Source: Ceratorhiza oryzae-sativae
Lineage: Eukaryota; Basidiomycota; Agaricomycetes; Cantharellales; Ceratobasidiaceae
Direction of reading: 5' to 3'
Length of the DNA stretch: 64,000 nucleotides
NCBI GenBank assembly: GCA_030998015.1
Contig: JARWMV010000011.1
Span: 186,001-250,000, forward strand
Part shown: positions 22,472-33,823 of the stretch, piece after piece
Numbering within the stretch: the first letter of the stretch is position 1
Layout of the letters: each line of letters starts with the position of its first letter
Translations under genes and position numbers: made by a program
The notes under the pieces: generated by a model
Seen by the model: only the letters and a program-made list of their open reading frames with translations
The model's database searches: none
Told to the model about the DNA's origin: nothing

Positions 22472-25192
22472 CTACATATGCTCATGTTGCATCTATCACC
22501 CCCACAAATCGTCAGCTTCCGCGAGACAACACCTATAAGATCCCTCAGGCTTACCCATGGCACGTCTTTGCCTTTGACGTATGGCCTTGCTGGACGCCTC
22601 CAGCACGCCAGGGCATCGCCTTGAGTTGCACTTTCGAGAGGAATGACAACACCCAATTCGTAGTTTGTGATCTGATGCAGACAGACTGTCAAGCACATGA
22701 CGAGGTAGATGCCAGCCAGATGACTGACATTCATGATGGGTGTAAAGCCGCTACCAGAAAGGTTTCCCCAAGCAGAGGGCGTGAAGTTATGACTCCTACA
22801 CCTGGATTGAGAAAAACGACGTGCGAAGACTCGAGAGGCATACCCAACATAGAGCCAACCAGGCGGTTTTCCTTCTTCGCTCAATAATCCGAGAATCATC
22901 TGTACTCCTAATCAGTATCACGCGCCAGCACAGAAGTAACATTCAGACTGACCTTGGCATGCATTAAAATCTTCCCCCTCTTCGAATTGCTATCCACGAA
23001 TAGCTCTTTGGGGAATGTCGATGCGTCCCACTGTTGCTTGCGACAGAATATTGTCCCGCCTCCCTACCGAAATATCTCAGTATCCTTCCGAAATGTCAAA
23101 GAATCAAAGGCATACTGGCCTGCCCAAAACGCTGGAATCCACCGTCGCCAAACTTGGAAATACGATCCTAAGCCCAGTTGGATGTGAAGCCTTGGACCGA
23201 CGAGCTTTGGGCGTATCAAGCCATTTATCCGGCGATATACCTTAGCCGAGGACATGAACTCATTTGTCCATGCAGTGGAATATGCTCCTATCGAAGATCC
23301 CTGTTTGATGGTGGTTAAAACCTCACAACCTGAGCGAGAGAAAACGACAAACCTGACACTCGATCACAACACTTTCGCTCGTCGCACCCATATCGCGGAC
23401 GGCTTTCATTAGTGCAACGTGTCCAACTCGAATCACTGCTGGCCATCCAGTATGTTTTCCAGCGATACTCGGTACGAGATAAGCAGTGACGCGAGTCCAA
23501 TCCCAACGGGCATGGAGCTCATCTAGGAAAATCAATCTTAATGTCAAAATGGGTTTAGAGAATCTAGTAAAAAGGGCACACCAATGCTCCTCAAGGGTAA
23601 TGAAACATCTCCACTCGCACGTTGGTCGATCAAGTGAGCCTCGAGAGCCGGAGCAACGTTCAAGGATTTGAGAATATATTCTAGGCGCTCGGCGAAGCTC
23701 TCCATTCCAATTCCTGGTGTGCTTCGAGAGGACGATGGGAGAGGTGCTGAAGCCGGAGCCGATGAGGATGCAGCACGAAGTGGGATATCTTGTACCCACG
23801 CGCTCTATTTGGAGCAGAAAATGGTGAGACCATGAGATGACGGGTAGGAGAGAGAAACCCGGAAAAATGATTGAACATACATTTTCAATATCCCTCCAAT
23901 CATACGGCACAAAATTCGCAGTGGGGATTACAATCCTCAACCTCCCGCTCTTATAAAACAACTGCCGCGCAATCAACTTTCCCTTCGCGTAACCCCTCGC
24001 GCGGCTACTCACCAACATCAACTGCAACTCAAATCAAAACCTCTTCCGAACCAGAAAATATAGCACAAACCTTGACATGCATGCACCCTCTCCCACCCGC
24101 CAGCCCCGGACTCGCTCGTACCCATCCAGGAAGCGCATGGTGTACCTCAGGTCTCCCATCCGTCCCAGGTTGGGCGACTAAAATTACCGGCACGTCCGAT
24201 GAAAAGAGTTGATACAACCATGGTAGATCCACGACGTAGGATGAAACAATTGCAAACGAAAGTGTTTGGTTTGGGTCGGATGAAGGTGTGGCAGGGGGAA
24301 GAATCTCAGTAAGCCGAAAAACGGGTTTAGTGTCCTGTGAAGCAATGGCGTGTTTGTTAGCCGTTTGTCGGATTGCACCGTGCCAGAAGTATCCATTTTT
24401 GTCTGGGGTCCCGAATGACCCAAAGTAGGTGGCGTCTTTCGATTTCCCTTTACTGGAGCTCGATGAAGAGGTAAGGGTGGGAGAACTAGGAGATAATTGA
24501 ATTACGAACAGACGACGTGGGGGATGTAGACTTACGGTCTCTTGGACGGCCGCTCATCCAAATCACTATCCTCGCCACCTGTTTTCTCCTCAACGTCCGG
24601 GCGCATCCTCTTCAGCCGAGCAATCCGTTCCCGCTCCATCTTGGCCCTCTCTGCACGAAACACCGCCATAGGATCGAGTGGAGGCGGGGGTGTGGGCGTG
24701 GCAATAGGCTTCGAACTGGTTGCGATGCCATTCTTGGCTGGTTGTTTGGTCGGGGATGATGGCCGAGCAGAGACATTTGGCTTTGAATAAGGCTCCTCAT
24801 CCGATTCATCCTCTGTATCGGTATTTTCCTCCTCAGGTTCAGTTTCTTCCTCGATTTCAATCGTCGAGTCTAGGTCAATTGTCTGGTTGGGATTGGTGGT
24901 TGCAGACTTTCGGCTGGAAGCAGGCTGTGTGGTGGACTTTCGAGTCGAAGGATTATTGGTGGGTTTCGGGAGTACCACCTTACTAGTGGAGGGCTTCGGG
25001 CGAGAGGACGAAGAAAGCTCTTCCTCGTCGCTCGAGTCAATGATGAGTATAGGATCATCGCGAGGATGTGGCGCTTGTGACCGTTGTTCTTGAAGAGAAA
25101 GGGAAATGGCACTTTTTCTGATGTTTTAGTAAAATGAGATGAGGGGGAAACAGTAATACTTACAGCGCAAGGTCCTCGTCAAAACTAGGCAT
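22472..25192 (-). CDS. Tyrosyl-DNA phosphodiesterase-like protein (TDP1-b), one frame break
   Basis: Paralogue of TDP1-a in opposite orientation with the same intron positions, including the 9-base exon. The first HxK motif (HVK, near 24060) is followed by SGRLRIVIPTANF; the second is HAK, followed by SHNFTPSAWG and NYELGVVIP, so catalytic residues are kept. The N-terminus has AISLSLQE after DED (an almost ideal ubiquitin-interacting motif) and ILIIDSSDEEE (SUMO-interacting-motif-like), then a longer acidic linker than TDP1-a. Near 23243 one base is missing against TDP1-a, between SSAK and ISPDKWLD, shifting the frame. The last exon ends early (WMQHEHM) and lacks about 30 C-terminal residues of TDP1-a. 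Probably a damaged or recently dying copy unless the missing base is an assembly error. Confidence 0.8.
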
Positions 25193-26238
25193 GCCTTTGC
25201 CAGAGATGATCGACGTCAAGACAAGATGCAGGACGCCCGAAAAGGCCACGTGATCATTCATTCCCGCGATCCTACTTCATCCTTGCTCCCTCTTTTGCCA
25301 AATCGGCACCCCCCTTGCCTCTTCTCCTGCACGTGGGGTTTTCTCAGCTTATCTATGACATGAATACATGGCCATGAGAAAAGGGTATGTTGCGTCGCAC
25401 TGAAATTGCTGTGACCTGCGACTAAACCGAATAGTGGCACGTCTTGAGTAGAACCAGTGAATATCCGCGCCAACGCGTTCGAATTGGCTCAATTAGCTGC
25501 GTGCGTTAACCCGATGAAAAGCGAGGATATAAAAAGCGCGGAGTGGCCGCGCCGCTTGCTAACCGCCAACGGACTATGGCGCTTGACCGCACTACACTGT
25601 CAGGCTGCGAGTATCTTTCTGGCTCTTGGGCGACAGCGTCCGTATATGCGTTTCAGAATGATTAATAGGATGTTTGGGGGCATAGCTGGTAATCAAGAGT
25701 TTCTTGAGTGTAAGGACGGTCAAGTGAAGGGTCACTTTCCATGAAACCTCCTACGTAGCATGCTCGATCGGATGGCTTGTTTAACGCGTTTTCGTACATG
25801 ACTTATGTGATAGTAGTTCTAAGGCTCTGTAAACAGTTATTGTAGCGAGGGAATGGGGTGTAAATCACTTTTCACAGATGCACCTACCAGGGGACCGCTG
25901 CGGCAATGTCACGTGAAGAGTGGTTTCATCGATGGCTACTGAATCAATGCCAGTCCGTATATAAGGTAAATCGTGGCTTATTGGCCGGTAGGGCCGCGTA
26001 CTTAATCTCGCGCTCATACATATACATATGTAGTAGGCAAAATGGTTGATTACTAGTAATACACCTTTGAATGATCCACTTCCACATATCGTACAAATCC
26101 GCCAGTCTATGCGCAAATATTCTCGTAGTCCACACGCAGTCCATGTCCAGTTTCGCCTCGCAACCTCCTCAACAACTCGAATCCTCCCTAACTTCGCTGC
26201 CTCCTCCCCTCGTCCTTCCTCTCTCGTTCGACATCCAC
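25193..26238. other. Spacer between B-b and TDP1-b
   Basis: The part next to B-b (about 26040-26238) matches the 3' flank of B-a. No gene is recognised in the rest. Confidence 0.45.
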
Positions 26239-28901
26239 TCATCCCGGACGACGAGTTCCATGGCTAGGGGCTCCCAGCCGATCACGGGGGGCCCCATCGC
26301 GCTTGTCATCCTGGACCACACCCACCATCCTGTTGTACAGCTTGGCCATCCATCCAAGGACCTTGGGGGTTTCGTTGGACTCGTTTCGAGAACGGGCTGG
26401 CTGCAAACTCGACGTTGGCTCCTCCAGGTCGCTTGTCGGGGGACCATGGGGTTGCTCTGTCTCGTTGCCCTCGTTGCCTACTGGTTTCCGTCTATAGTCA
26501 GAATATTTAAAACAAGTTATGCAACTCCGATGCTCACCCATCGAGGCGCTGCCCGGCACGCCAGACGTTGGCTCCGAGGCTGTCGATATACCCTCCACGA
26601 TAGCTTCGCGTCCAGGATTCGCCACCACCATTTCCAGTATCGACGTTCCTAGAGCCTCGCTGAGTAGGGCTTCCCGTTCTTCATCCAAACCCAGTGGTTG
26701 ACCGAGTTGCTTATCCACGTAGAGATGCCTTTGACCGATCGTTCGAAGTTCCATGGAATTGGACTCGTCAGAGTCCGAGGCAGGGGTAGGACTCTCGTAC
26801 GACGCGAATCCAACGCGTCTCATGTCGAATATGAGCGCAGATCGGGCCAAGGAAGTAGTCGGTCGGTCAGGCAAGATCGAGGTGGACACCATTCCAGGTC
26901 GGAGAGAGCTGTCGACTAGTGGCAGTCCAGCCATTGAAATAGCCGTCGTGTCGGGGGTCCAGCTACGAGGAGCGTCCTCGTGAGCTTGCGCCTGGATATC
27001 GCCCTGTTGCTGCTGGGAGCCGGTCACCAGACTTGCGGCGTCGCTGTCCCCTTCGCCTGTTGTGGGAGCATCTTCCGTTGATTTATCAAAATCAACCCTG
27101 AATCTATGTCCATTGATTCCGGTGGAGCCAAGGGTCGTGCTCTCGTCCGTGTTGCTCAATCCAGAGTCGTGGTCGGCGAATATCGAGTTTTCCACGGAGC
27201 CACTGCTTGAAGAGTCCAATGCGAAAGGCGTCTTTTGGCAGGAACGTAAGCCATCTCTTAACTAAGCAATAAAACCATTTTGACTAGTGCTCTCGAGTTC
27301 TATCAAAGAAACGGTACTCGCCTTGTCCTCGCACTCTAGCGAATCCTCCATATCTTCGGCGATCGACCTCGTATCGTCTCCCTCGAATGTGCGAGTCTCG
27401 CTCCAACCAGCCTTCTGTCATGAAACTGAATCATGCCCAATCGGCGTTTCCAATTTCACTCACCAATCCCGAGTCACGAATCCTTAACACTGATTTGGCC
27501 GTATATAAGCTGACCAATCCCCGGGGCTCCTGAAGAACGTCATCTCCTCGGTCCATGTCCGCCGCAATATCCGGCTGGGGCCCCGACTATCAACATCCAG
27601 GCAACACCCCACGTGATATTGGAATTTAATGATCAACTTACCTCTGGCCGATCTGCATCTTCTCCTTCGCCAAGTTGATCGTCGCAAGGAAGTGGAATGC
27701 TCTCGGGTCGATTGAACTGTCCTCGGCCGTGGAATCCTCGTCTCCGGTATCCCCGTCGTGGTTTTGCAGAGGGGCGGGATCAGGGGAAGCAAAGCCCGTG
27801 ACCGACCCTGAATCTGAAACTGTGATCGGCGCGGAGTTCGAATCGCCCACCGTTGAGTCTGACGCAACGTCGCCGCCTGGCAGGGTCGCGGTGTCAGCAC
27901 CATCGTCGGAGACCTGATCGTCGTTGGGGCCCTCATAAGCCAGAGAAGGGTGATCCTGTATGACCAGTCTCGACCATTCGGGATCGACGCTGGAGCTCGC
28001 ATAGTCAAGACGCTCGTCTAGGACTCTAGGACTCAGAGAGCGGCCAGATTCGTTCACTTGAAGTGCGTCAGTCCCACATACATGACTTGGTCAGGCATTT
28101 CGACTCACCTTTGATATATCTCCCTTTCTTCAGAATAAAAACCGTGCACAATACCACGACAAACGCATACAAGGCGCTTGCTACCAGGGCTTGATCCTCA
28201 CCCAGAAACTGGGTGTTGTAAAGATCACCATAGTACACCTTGCGTGCGCGTGTCTCCGTTTGGCGAGGAGCCAACGCGGACTGAGCCGTAAAGGCCCGAG
28301 GGAGGAATCGCGGGACGGTTTTCATCCGGTTTAGGGGGGAAAGTACCAAAGTTTGTTCGAAGCTGACGAGACGTGAAATGCGCTCCTGAGATCCAATGGA
28401 CTTTAAGACGCAGCTGCGAGAGAGCTCTAGAATTTCGTGGGCCGACAAACTGGCTGCACTATGGCTCGACCTGGGACTGCGAGTTGCATCAAGTTTGGCC
28501 GGTAGGGGTCGACGGAAGAGACCAAGCAGGGACTGGCGGGGAGGGTGTGTTCTAGGATTGTATGGGGCTGACGATCCAAGCTAATCCAAGAGATCGAAAA
28601 GTTGCCGAAATATTGTTCAGAGACAGAAAAAAGCCTTCATTATCCGAGGTTTTATCCTTTGATTTAGCCCAAATTCATACGCTGGACTTACCGAGTTCGC
28701 TGGAGCGCCTGAGGGATCCGTCGGGCAGCCGCAAGGATGGGATCAGCCCTGAAGCAGTAAGAAAATTAGCTCTGGAACAATCCTCAAGTCGGTTAGGGGT
28801 ACGCACAAATGGATATCTGGTGGTTCCCTTGGCTGGAATAGCACTGCGAACAAGATATGGCTGTAAACCACGCCTAGAACGAGATTCCAGAAATTGAGCA
28901 T
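26239..28901 (-). pseudogene. Unknown membrane protein, family B (B-b), one-base frame break
   Basis: Inverted duplicate of B-a. The start (MLNFWNLVLGVVYSHILF), the first introns, the second membrane segment before KKGRYIK, and the Ser/Asp-rich tail all align. The segment with DPYRPNLMQLAVPG in exon 3 matches the LYRPDMKELALPG of B-a, but near 28440 one base is absent and the frame runs into a stop; the following HEILELSRS part is open in the next frame. The long tail exon (27219-26239) is uninterrupted where B-a is shifted. It stops at TGA (26241-26239) where B-a has TGG and continues for 18 codons. The rest is well preserved, so inactivation, if real, is recent. Confidence 0.6.
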
Positions 28902-29899
28902 TGTTGAGGTTTTAGTATTTTTTTTTTGATTCTCTTGATAATTGCCAGTGAACGGGGTGGTTGTCAAGAGGATCCTCAACCGCGTCTGTCCCCTGTGTTG
29001 GGATTTATATCAAATGTTCAGAGAAGCGGCTGAGTCAGCGCCCGAGTAAGCCAATCGTGTGCAATGATCGACGGTCGAGGCTTTGCCTTTGATCGTACTC
29101 CTTCTGCAACAGAACTTGTCTGAATGGGCCACCCTACAAGGCCCTCCCTCATACTTCTCATAGGGAGCATCCCAACGTCAATCACACCAGGTATCGCCCC
29201 ATTAAGCTGCCGTTAAGAACATCCGCACGATCTCTTGGCCGAGGAAAGTATCTTCAAAGAACGTTTTCGATATGCTGTGCACAAGCACTCAATGCTGTGG
29301 CGCATCTTTCGGCCCATCAACTCTCAATCGTTTGTATGATTGACACGACCACGATGACATCAACGCCGCCACATCAAGGCCAAGTTGATTCGATGCATCA
29401 GCGCGTGAATTCCTACCCAGGCGGCTCTTAATCAACGCTCTTAACTAGCCTCAAGCATGCGAATAGCCATCTTTCCCGCAGAGTCGCAAAACAAGCCATT
29501 GGAATACCCCAGCCGCCCGACGATAGATTCGGTGTGGTCGAATGTGGATAGCTGCTTGTGTCGGAAGGAGCAGACGCAGATTGGAGGCATGGCAATCACT
29601 TCTGTTCACGCAAGCGGGTTGAACGCGCACGTTATCCATAAAATATTTAATATGATATGTAGCAATCGCAAACCCGACGCAACCTCAGTTCTATGAGAAT
29701 ATCTGGGAGTCTCCTATGGATGGGCCTTGCTTAAATCATTGGACAACTGCGATTATGATTAAAAATAAATATACGAACCTGGAACTCGATCTTCGAGATC
29801 TTACCAGCTGCACCATTATCCTAAACGGCTTTCATTTGGCCAATTACCCCAATCGGAGTTCGCTGTGATGATTGCGATCCTGAGCCCCCCCGCTCTTGA
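28902..29899. other. Upstream region of B-b
   Basis: The first 200 bases are an inverted copy of the B-a promoter region. The remainder replaces what would be the 3' half of the TDP1-c pseudogene. No gene is recognised. Confidence 0.45.
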
Positions 29900-30910
29900 G
29901 GCCGGATCAACCTTTCCTCCTCGTATCCAGATTCCACCTGCTCATTAAACTCAACCATAGCTCAGGATCAGAGCCCCTCCTAGAGTCGAAAATGGGATGC
30001 ATAAGACCTTGCCCAGGTGCCAAGGCTGGACGCGTTCGCACCCATCCAGGAAGGGGATGACCCAATCCAGGCTCACATCCATGTCGGGCGGCCCAATGAG
30101 AACTACCGGCACTTCTCCCAAGGATTGTTGGGGTGGCCACAATAGCTTGACGGCACATGGTGATACGATTGCGAATGAGAGCGTCTGAGCTGGGTCGAAA
30201 GAAGTAGTCGGAGGTAGGAGATTGGTGAGACCAAAGGCCGGTATAGTGTTTTCTGATCGAATGGCGCGTCGAAAGCGTCCTTTTTCGTCTGGGATCCCGA
30301 ATGAAATTGGGTAAGAGGCTGTTTCTTTAGATTTCCCTTTGGCCAAGCTTGAAAATGAAGCGGCCATTAAGATGAAGAATCCAACGATCGAAACAAGGTT
30401 CGACAGAGGATAAATATAAAATGAAATCTTGGAGTATGTTCATTCAGCATACAGTCCTTGTCGCATGCGCCGTTCCCTGCAATATTCAAGATGCAGGCGC
30501 GCGACCGAGCAATCCATTCTTGTTCCCCTGGCTTGCTCGGTGCAAAATTCTGCGATAGTGTCAAGTGTGGAGGCCATCAATAGTGAAACAATGGACCTTG
30601 GATGAATCATGGTGCCATTCTGGGCTCGTTGTTTGGTTGAGAATGTTCAATTATTCGCCGGGATGCAAAACAACACTATTTGGCTATAAGAGGGTTATTT
30701 TGTGGTCTCTGGAGTTGAACGATTCGCGGAAACTGCCACTTTGCGATCAGAGGGCTTCAAGGGCGAGGACGAGACAAGGCCTTCGTTGTCCATAGGGTCG
30801 GATCGTCACGTTATTTCAGCGCTTGTGGTTGCCCAATCAAGAACACTCAAGTAGACTGAATTGAGATGAACAACCACAACACGCGCAGCGCAAGGTCCTT
30901 GACGTAACTC
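29900..30910 (-). pseudogene. Decayed TDP1-like copy (TDP1-c)
   Basis: Reading leftwards from about 30910 there are traces of the first two exons, then a clear match to exon 3 (30367-29951): KGKSKE, SFGIPDE.GRF, FGLT.LLPPTTS, DPAQTLSFAI and VVLIGPPD. The last part shifts frame (LPGWVRTRPALAPGQGLMH), and the catalytic HVK has become HPI. All later exons are gone. It sits upstream of B-b just as TDP1-a sits upstream of B-a, so it marks the far end of the inverted duplication. Confidence 0.82.
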
Positions 30911-31871
30911 TACGTATAATTCCCACAGACAGTCGATTTCGAGAGGAAGGAAACGCCATTTATAAAGCAGCATGTGACGTTAGTGTGAGTACACGCCGGG
31001 GTTTAGCCAACTGCACGAGGGTACGAGAGCAGCAATGATTTCGAGGCCTCTGGTTCAGATGCCTCACTTTGGTCCTCGCCGCTCTTCATTTGCCGTAATT
31101 GGTTCAATCATGTTGAGTCATGCTTGGTAATTGGCCGTGGTGACTTCTCTTTCATACAATGTCAAATCTAATATCAAGTCCCAAGCTTCCCAAGCCCCCG
31201 GTCATCAGAGCACCCCACCCGCACTTCCCCTCCACCATAAAATACTCCTCGTTGTAACTCTATTCATCTTGGAGCTCTTGCTTAAGGTAATATCCCACCG
31301 TGTTCGAGTTTCGCACCCGTCTTCGCGTTACCAATTCGAACACTCGCCTACTCAAAATATCAAATGTGCGTGCGACGAGCTGTCTTCTATTCTACACAAT
31401 GGAATATAGCCCAGACAACCCCCTTTAGCATGGCCGAACCAATCAAGCATGAACTCTCAAGCTGGTCCCAAGTGGCAAGTCGATACACAGTTGGAGTGAA
31501 CTCAGCTCTACACAACCGTCCGCACGGGAGATCCATACACAGTCTTTACCGTGGGTTGGATCTTTTGGTGCCATGGGGAAATAGGGCTGGACTTCGCGAT
31601 CTGCCCTTCCGCGCTCGACATGGAATAGAACCAGTTGCTGGTTTACTCAAGCCGTGCGGGCTAGACTCTGTGCGCGTCTGGGTCTCGAGGCTGGACATGT
31701 GAAAGCATGTATGCGTCTCAGCTCTTGCTCCTCGGCATGACTTGGCATTCGAAGAACGATGGACACGAAAGATGCGGATGTACATTGAACTTAAAGGAAT
31801 CTGCTTTGCATTGACGTCCCGCAGCCTGCGCCCACCCAACCTGCGCCAGCCCTACCTGCCGCTGTCACAAC
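30911..31871. other. Intergenic, no gene seen
   Basis: Open frames exist but none is recognisable or has consistent splice sites. It includes the promoter of the subtilisin-like gene. Confidence 0.4.
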
Positions 31872-33313
31872 ATGCTTGGCCGCTTGCTTCTCCTCTCCCT
31901 CTTGACCACTGCTTTTGCAGCTCCAACTTCAACTCGTGTTCCCATCACTAAACGCGCCGGGCCAGTCAATGCTGGCTCATACCTCGTGTGAGTCTCCTCC
32001 CAAGCTGATCGATGTTCATATAATTAATTAATTTCATACGTCCAGTAAACTGAAATCCAACGTCTCGAAATCATCCCATCTCGCTTCACTCGGCTTCACA
32101 CCAACGTACACATACGACCAGGCGTTCCACGGGTACTCTGCTGTCCTCCAAGGCAAAACCCTTGACCTTGTCCGACAATCAAAAGACGTCGAGTACATCG
32201 TCGAGGACGGGATTATCAGTATCCAGAACTCGCAAAAGTAAGCGAGTCACTTTGGGCCAAAAGTAGATAATCCCAACTTGAGGCCGGTCAGTCTGGTTGA
32301 AATCCCCGAGACCAGCGCGAGACATGCCGTACGTTCCGAACCAGAGGGCCCTCTCGTCAAGAGAGCTGGTGGGCTAGGCGTTGATTTCTATCAGATCGAT
32401 ACGGTGCGTGTGATTCTATCCCAATATCTCCGAACCAATTGAGACGTGACACATTATTCGACAGGGTATCTATGTAGCTCACAACCAGTTCAGGACTGGT
32501 CGTGCTAAATGGGGTAAAACATTTGGAGGAGTAAGCACACCCGCATTGACTATGCCACAACTCATATTCCGATAGTATCCAAATTCGGACGGAAACGGTC
32601 ATGGCACGGGTAAGTGTATCTCCAGAAAGGCTTCTCCTCTCGCTTATTCAATTATCTTAGCCCTCGCTAGCTTAATCGTAGGCTTGACATTCGGTTCCGC
32701 CAAGAACGCCACCATTACAGCCGTAAAAGCGTTCGGCGACGACGGCTCTGCAAACCTCTCAGACGTCATCGCCGGTATCCAATGGGTCATCACCACCGCC
32801 AACACCACCAGTCGTCCTTCCTTGATCTCATTGACAGTCACCATCTCCGGCTACAAACCATTTGACGACGCTGTTGCCGCTGCCACGTCCAAAGGGATCC
32901 ACGTCGTCGTCGCTGCGGGAGACAACAACGTCGACGCGAGTGGCGTTAGTCCCGCTCGAGCTCCCTCGGCAGTCACAGTCGGTGCTATCCTTGCCAACGG
33001 ATCGAAACTCTCCACCTCGAATTTCGGTACGGCCGTGGACATTTGGGGTCCGGGTGGGAATGTCCCTTGTGCATGGATTACTAGTCCATCCGCGAGTGTC
33101 ACGTTGGTTGGGACTACTGCATCTGCGGCGTGAGTGTCGGCGCTTTCTGGTTGCGCAAGTCGAGCTAATTTGCATATATGCAGGTCGAATGTGGCTGGGA
33201 TACTTGCGGTCGAGATTGAAAAGTACGGAAACAAAGCTCCTGCGGCATTAGAGGTGGATTTGAAGAGTCATGCAAAGACTGTGGGTCAATACCTTGTTGC
33301 TCAGCAGTGGTAA
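31872..33313 (+). CDS. Secreted subtilisin-like (S8) protein, catalytic serine motif lost
   Basis: Peptidase family S8, made as a secreted preproprotein. Seven exons (31872-31987, 32046-32237, 32292-32403, 32465-32530, 32576-32609, 32682-33129, 33184-33313) give 365 aa in frame. Residues 1-17 (MLGRLLLLSLLTTAFAA) are a signal peptide. Residues about 25-105 match the inhibitor I9 propeptide (GYSAVLQGK, VEYIVEDGII). In the mature part the aspartate motif YQIDTGI and the histidine motif DGNGHGT are present. The region of the usual GTSMA serine box reads GTTASAASNVAG with no serine in the canonical place, and the oxyanion stretch reads AAGDNN where AAGN is usual. It also lacks the usual MSLGG. It may be a pseudoprotease. 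A copia element sits 190 bases downstream. Confidence 0.83.
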
Positions 33314-33501
33314 GAGATAGAACACACTAGCCATTTGGTTAATAATTTTTACACTGAATTTTGTAAATGAAATGGATATGTGAAACCCCGTCGCCCATGA
33401 GTTGTTTAGCGAGTTAGTGTTCTTCATATACTCCGCTTCACCCTCCGGATTTTTGTGGGCTATAATTACCATCTAGCTGGACGTACTGCCAAGAGCTCAG
33501 G

Positions 33502-33742
33502 TGTAGAACATTCATGTACATACTCGAATGATCTAGAATGCGTATGAGTCAGTAATCGAGTCAAGTGTGAATGCGTCATGTATGCGCAGTATATGCGCAG
33601 CAGCAGAGCATATGACTCATGTGAATACGTTGGGTATAAATAAGGACTCTACGAGCCCCCCATAATCCATCTCTTCACTTACACTCACACATTCTTTTGT
33701 AAACCGTTTCTATATAATAAATATATACATTTGATTTCTATA
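33502..33742 (+). repeat. Left LTR of the copia element
   Basis: Starts TGTAGAAC and ends TTTCTATA, an imperfect terminal inverted repeat. It contains GGGTATAAATAAGG, the likely promoter TATA box. Confidence 0.93.
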
Positions 33743-33765
33743 GGTTATGAGCCCCGCCCATACGC
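33743..33765 (+). promoter_or_regulatory. Primer-binding site of the copia element
   Basis: GGTTATGAGCCC directly abuts the LTR. It is complementary to the anticodon stem-loop of initiator tRNA-Met (GGGCTCATAACC), the half-tRNA type of primer known from Drosophila copia, rather than to a tRNA 3' end. Confidence 0.75.
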
Positions 33766-33823
33766 TTTAAACCAGAAGAAGACAAATATATATACCTGAG
33801 TACTCAAAACAAATTAGCATACC

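Noticed and set aside
28396..28584. Plus-strand frames across B-b
   Set aside because: They are shadows of the minus-strand coding exons.
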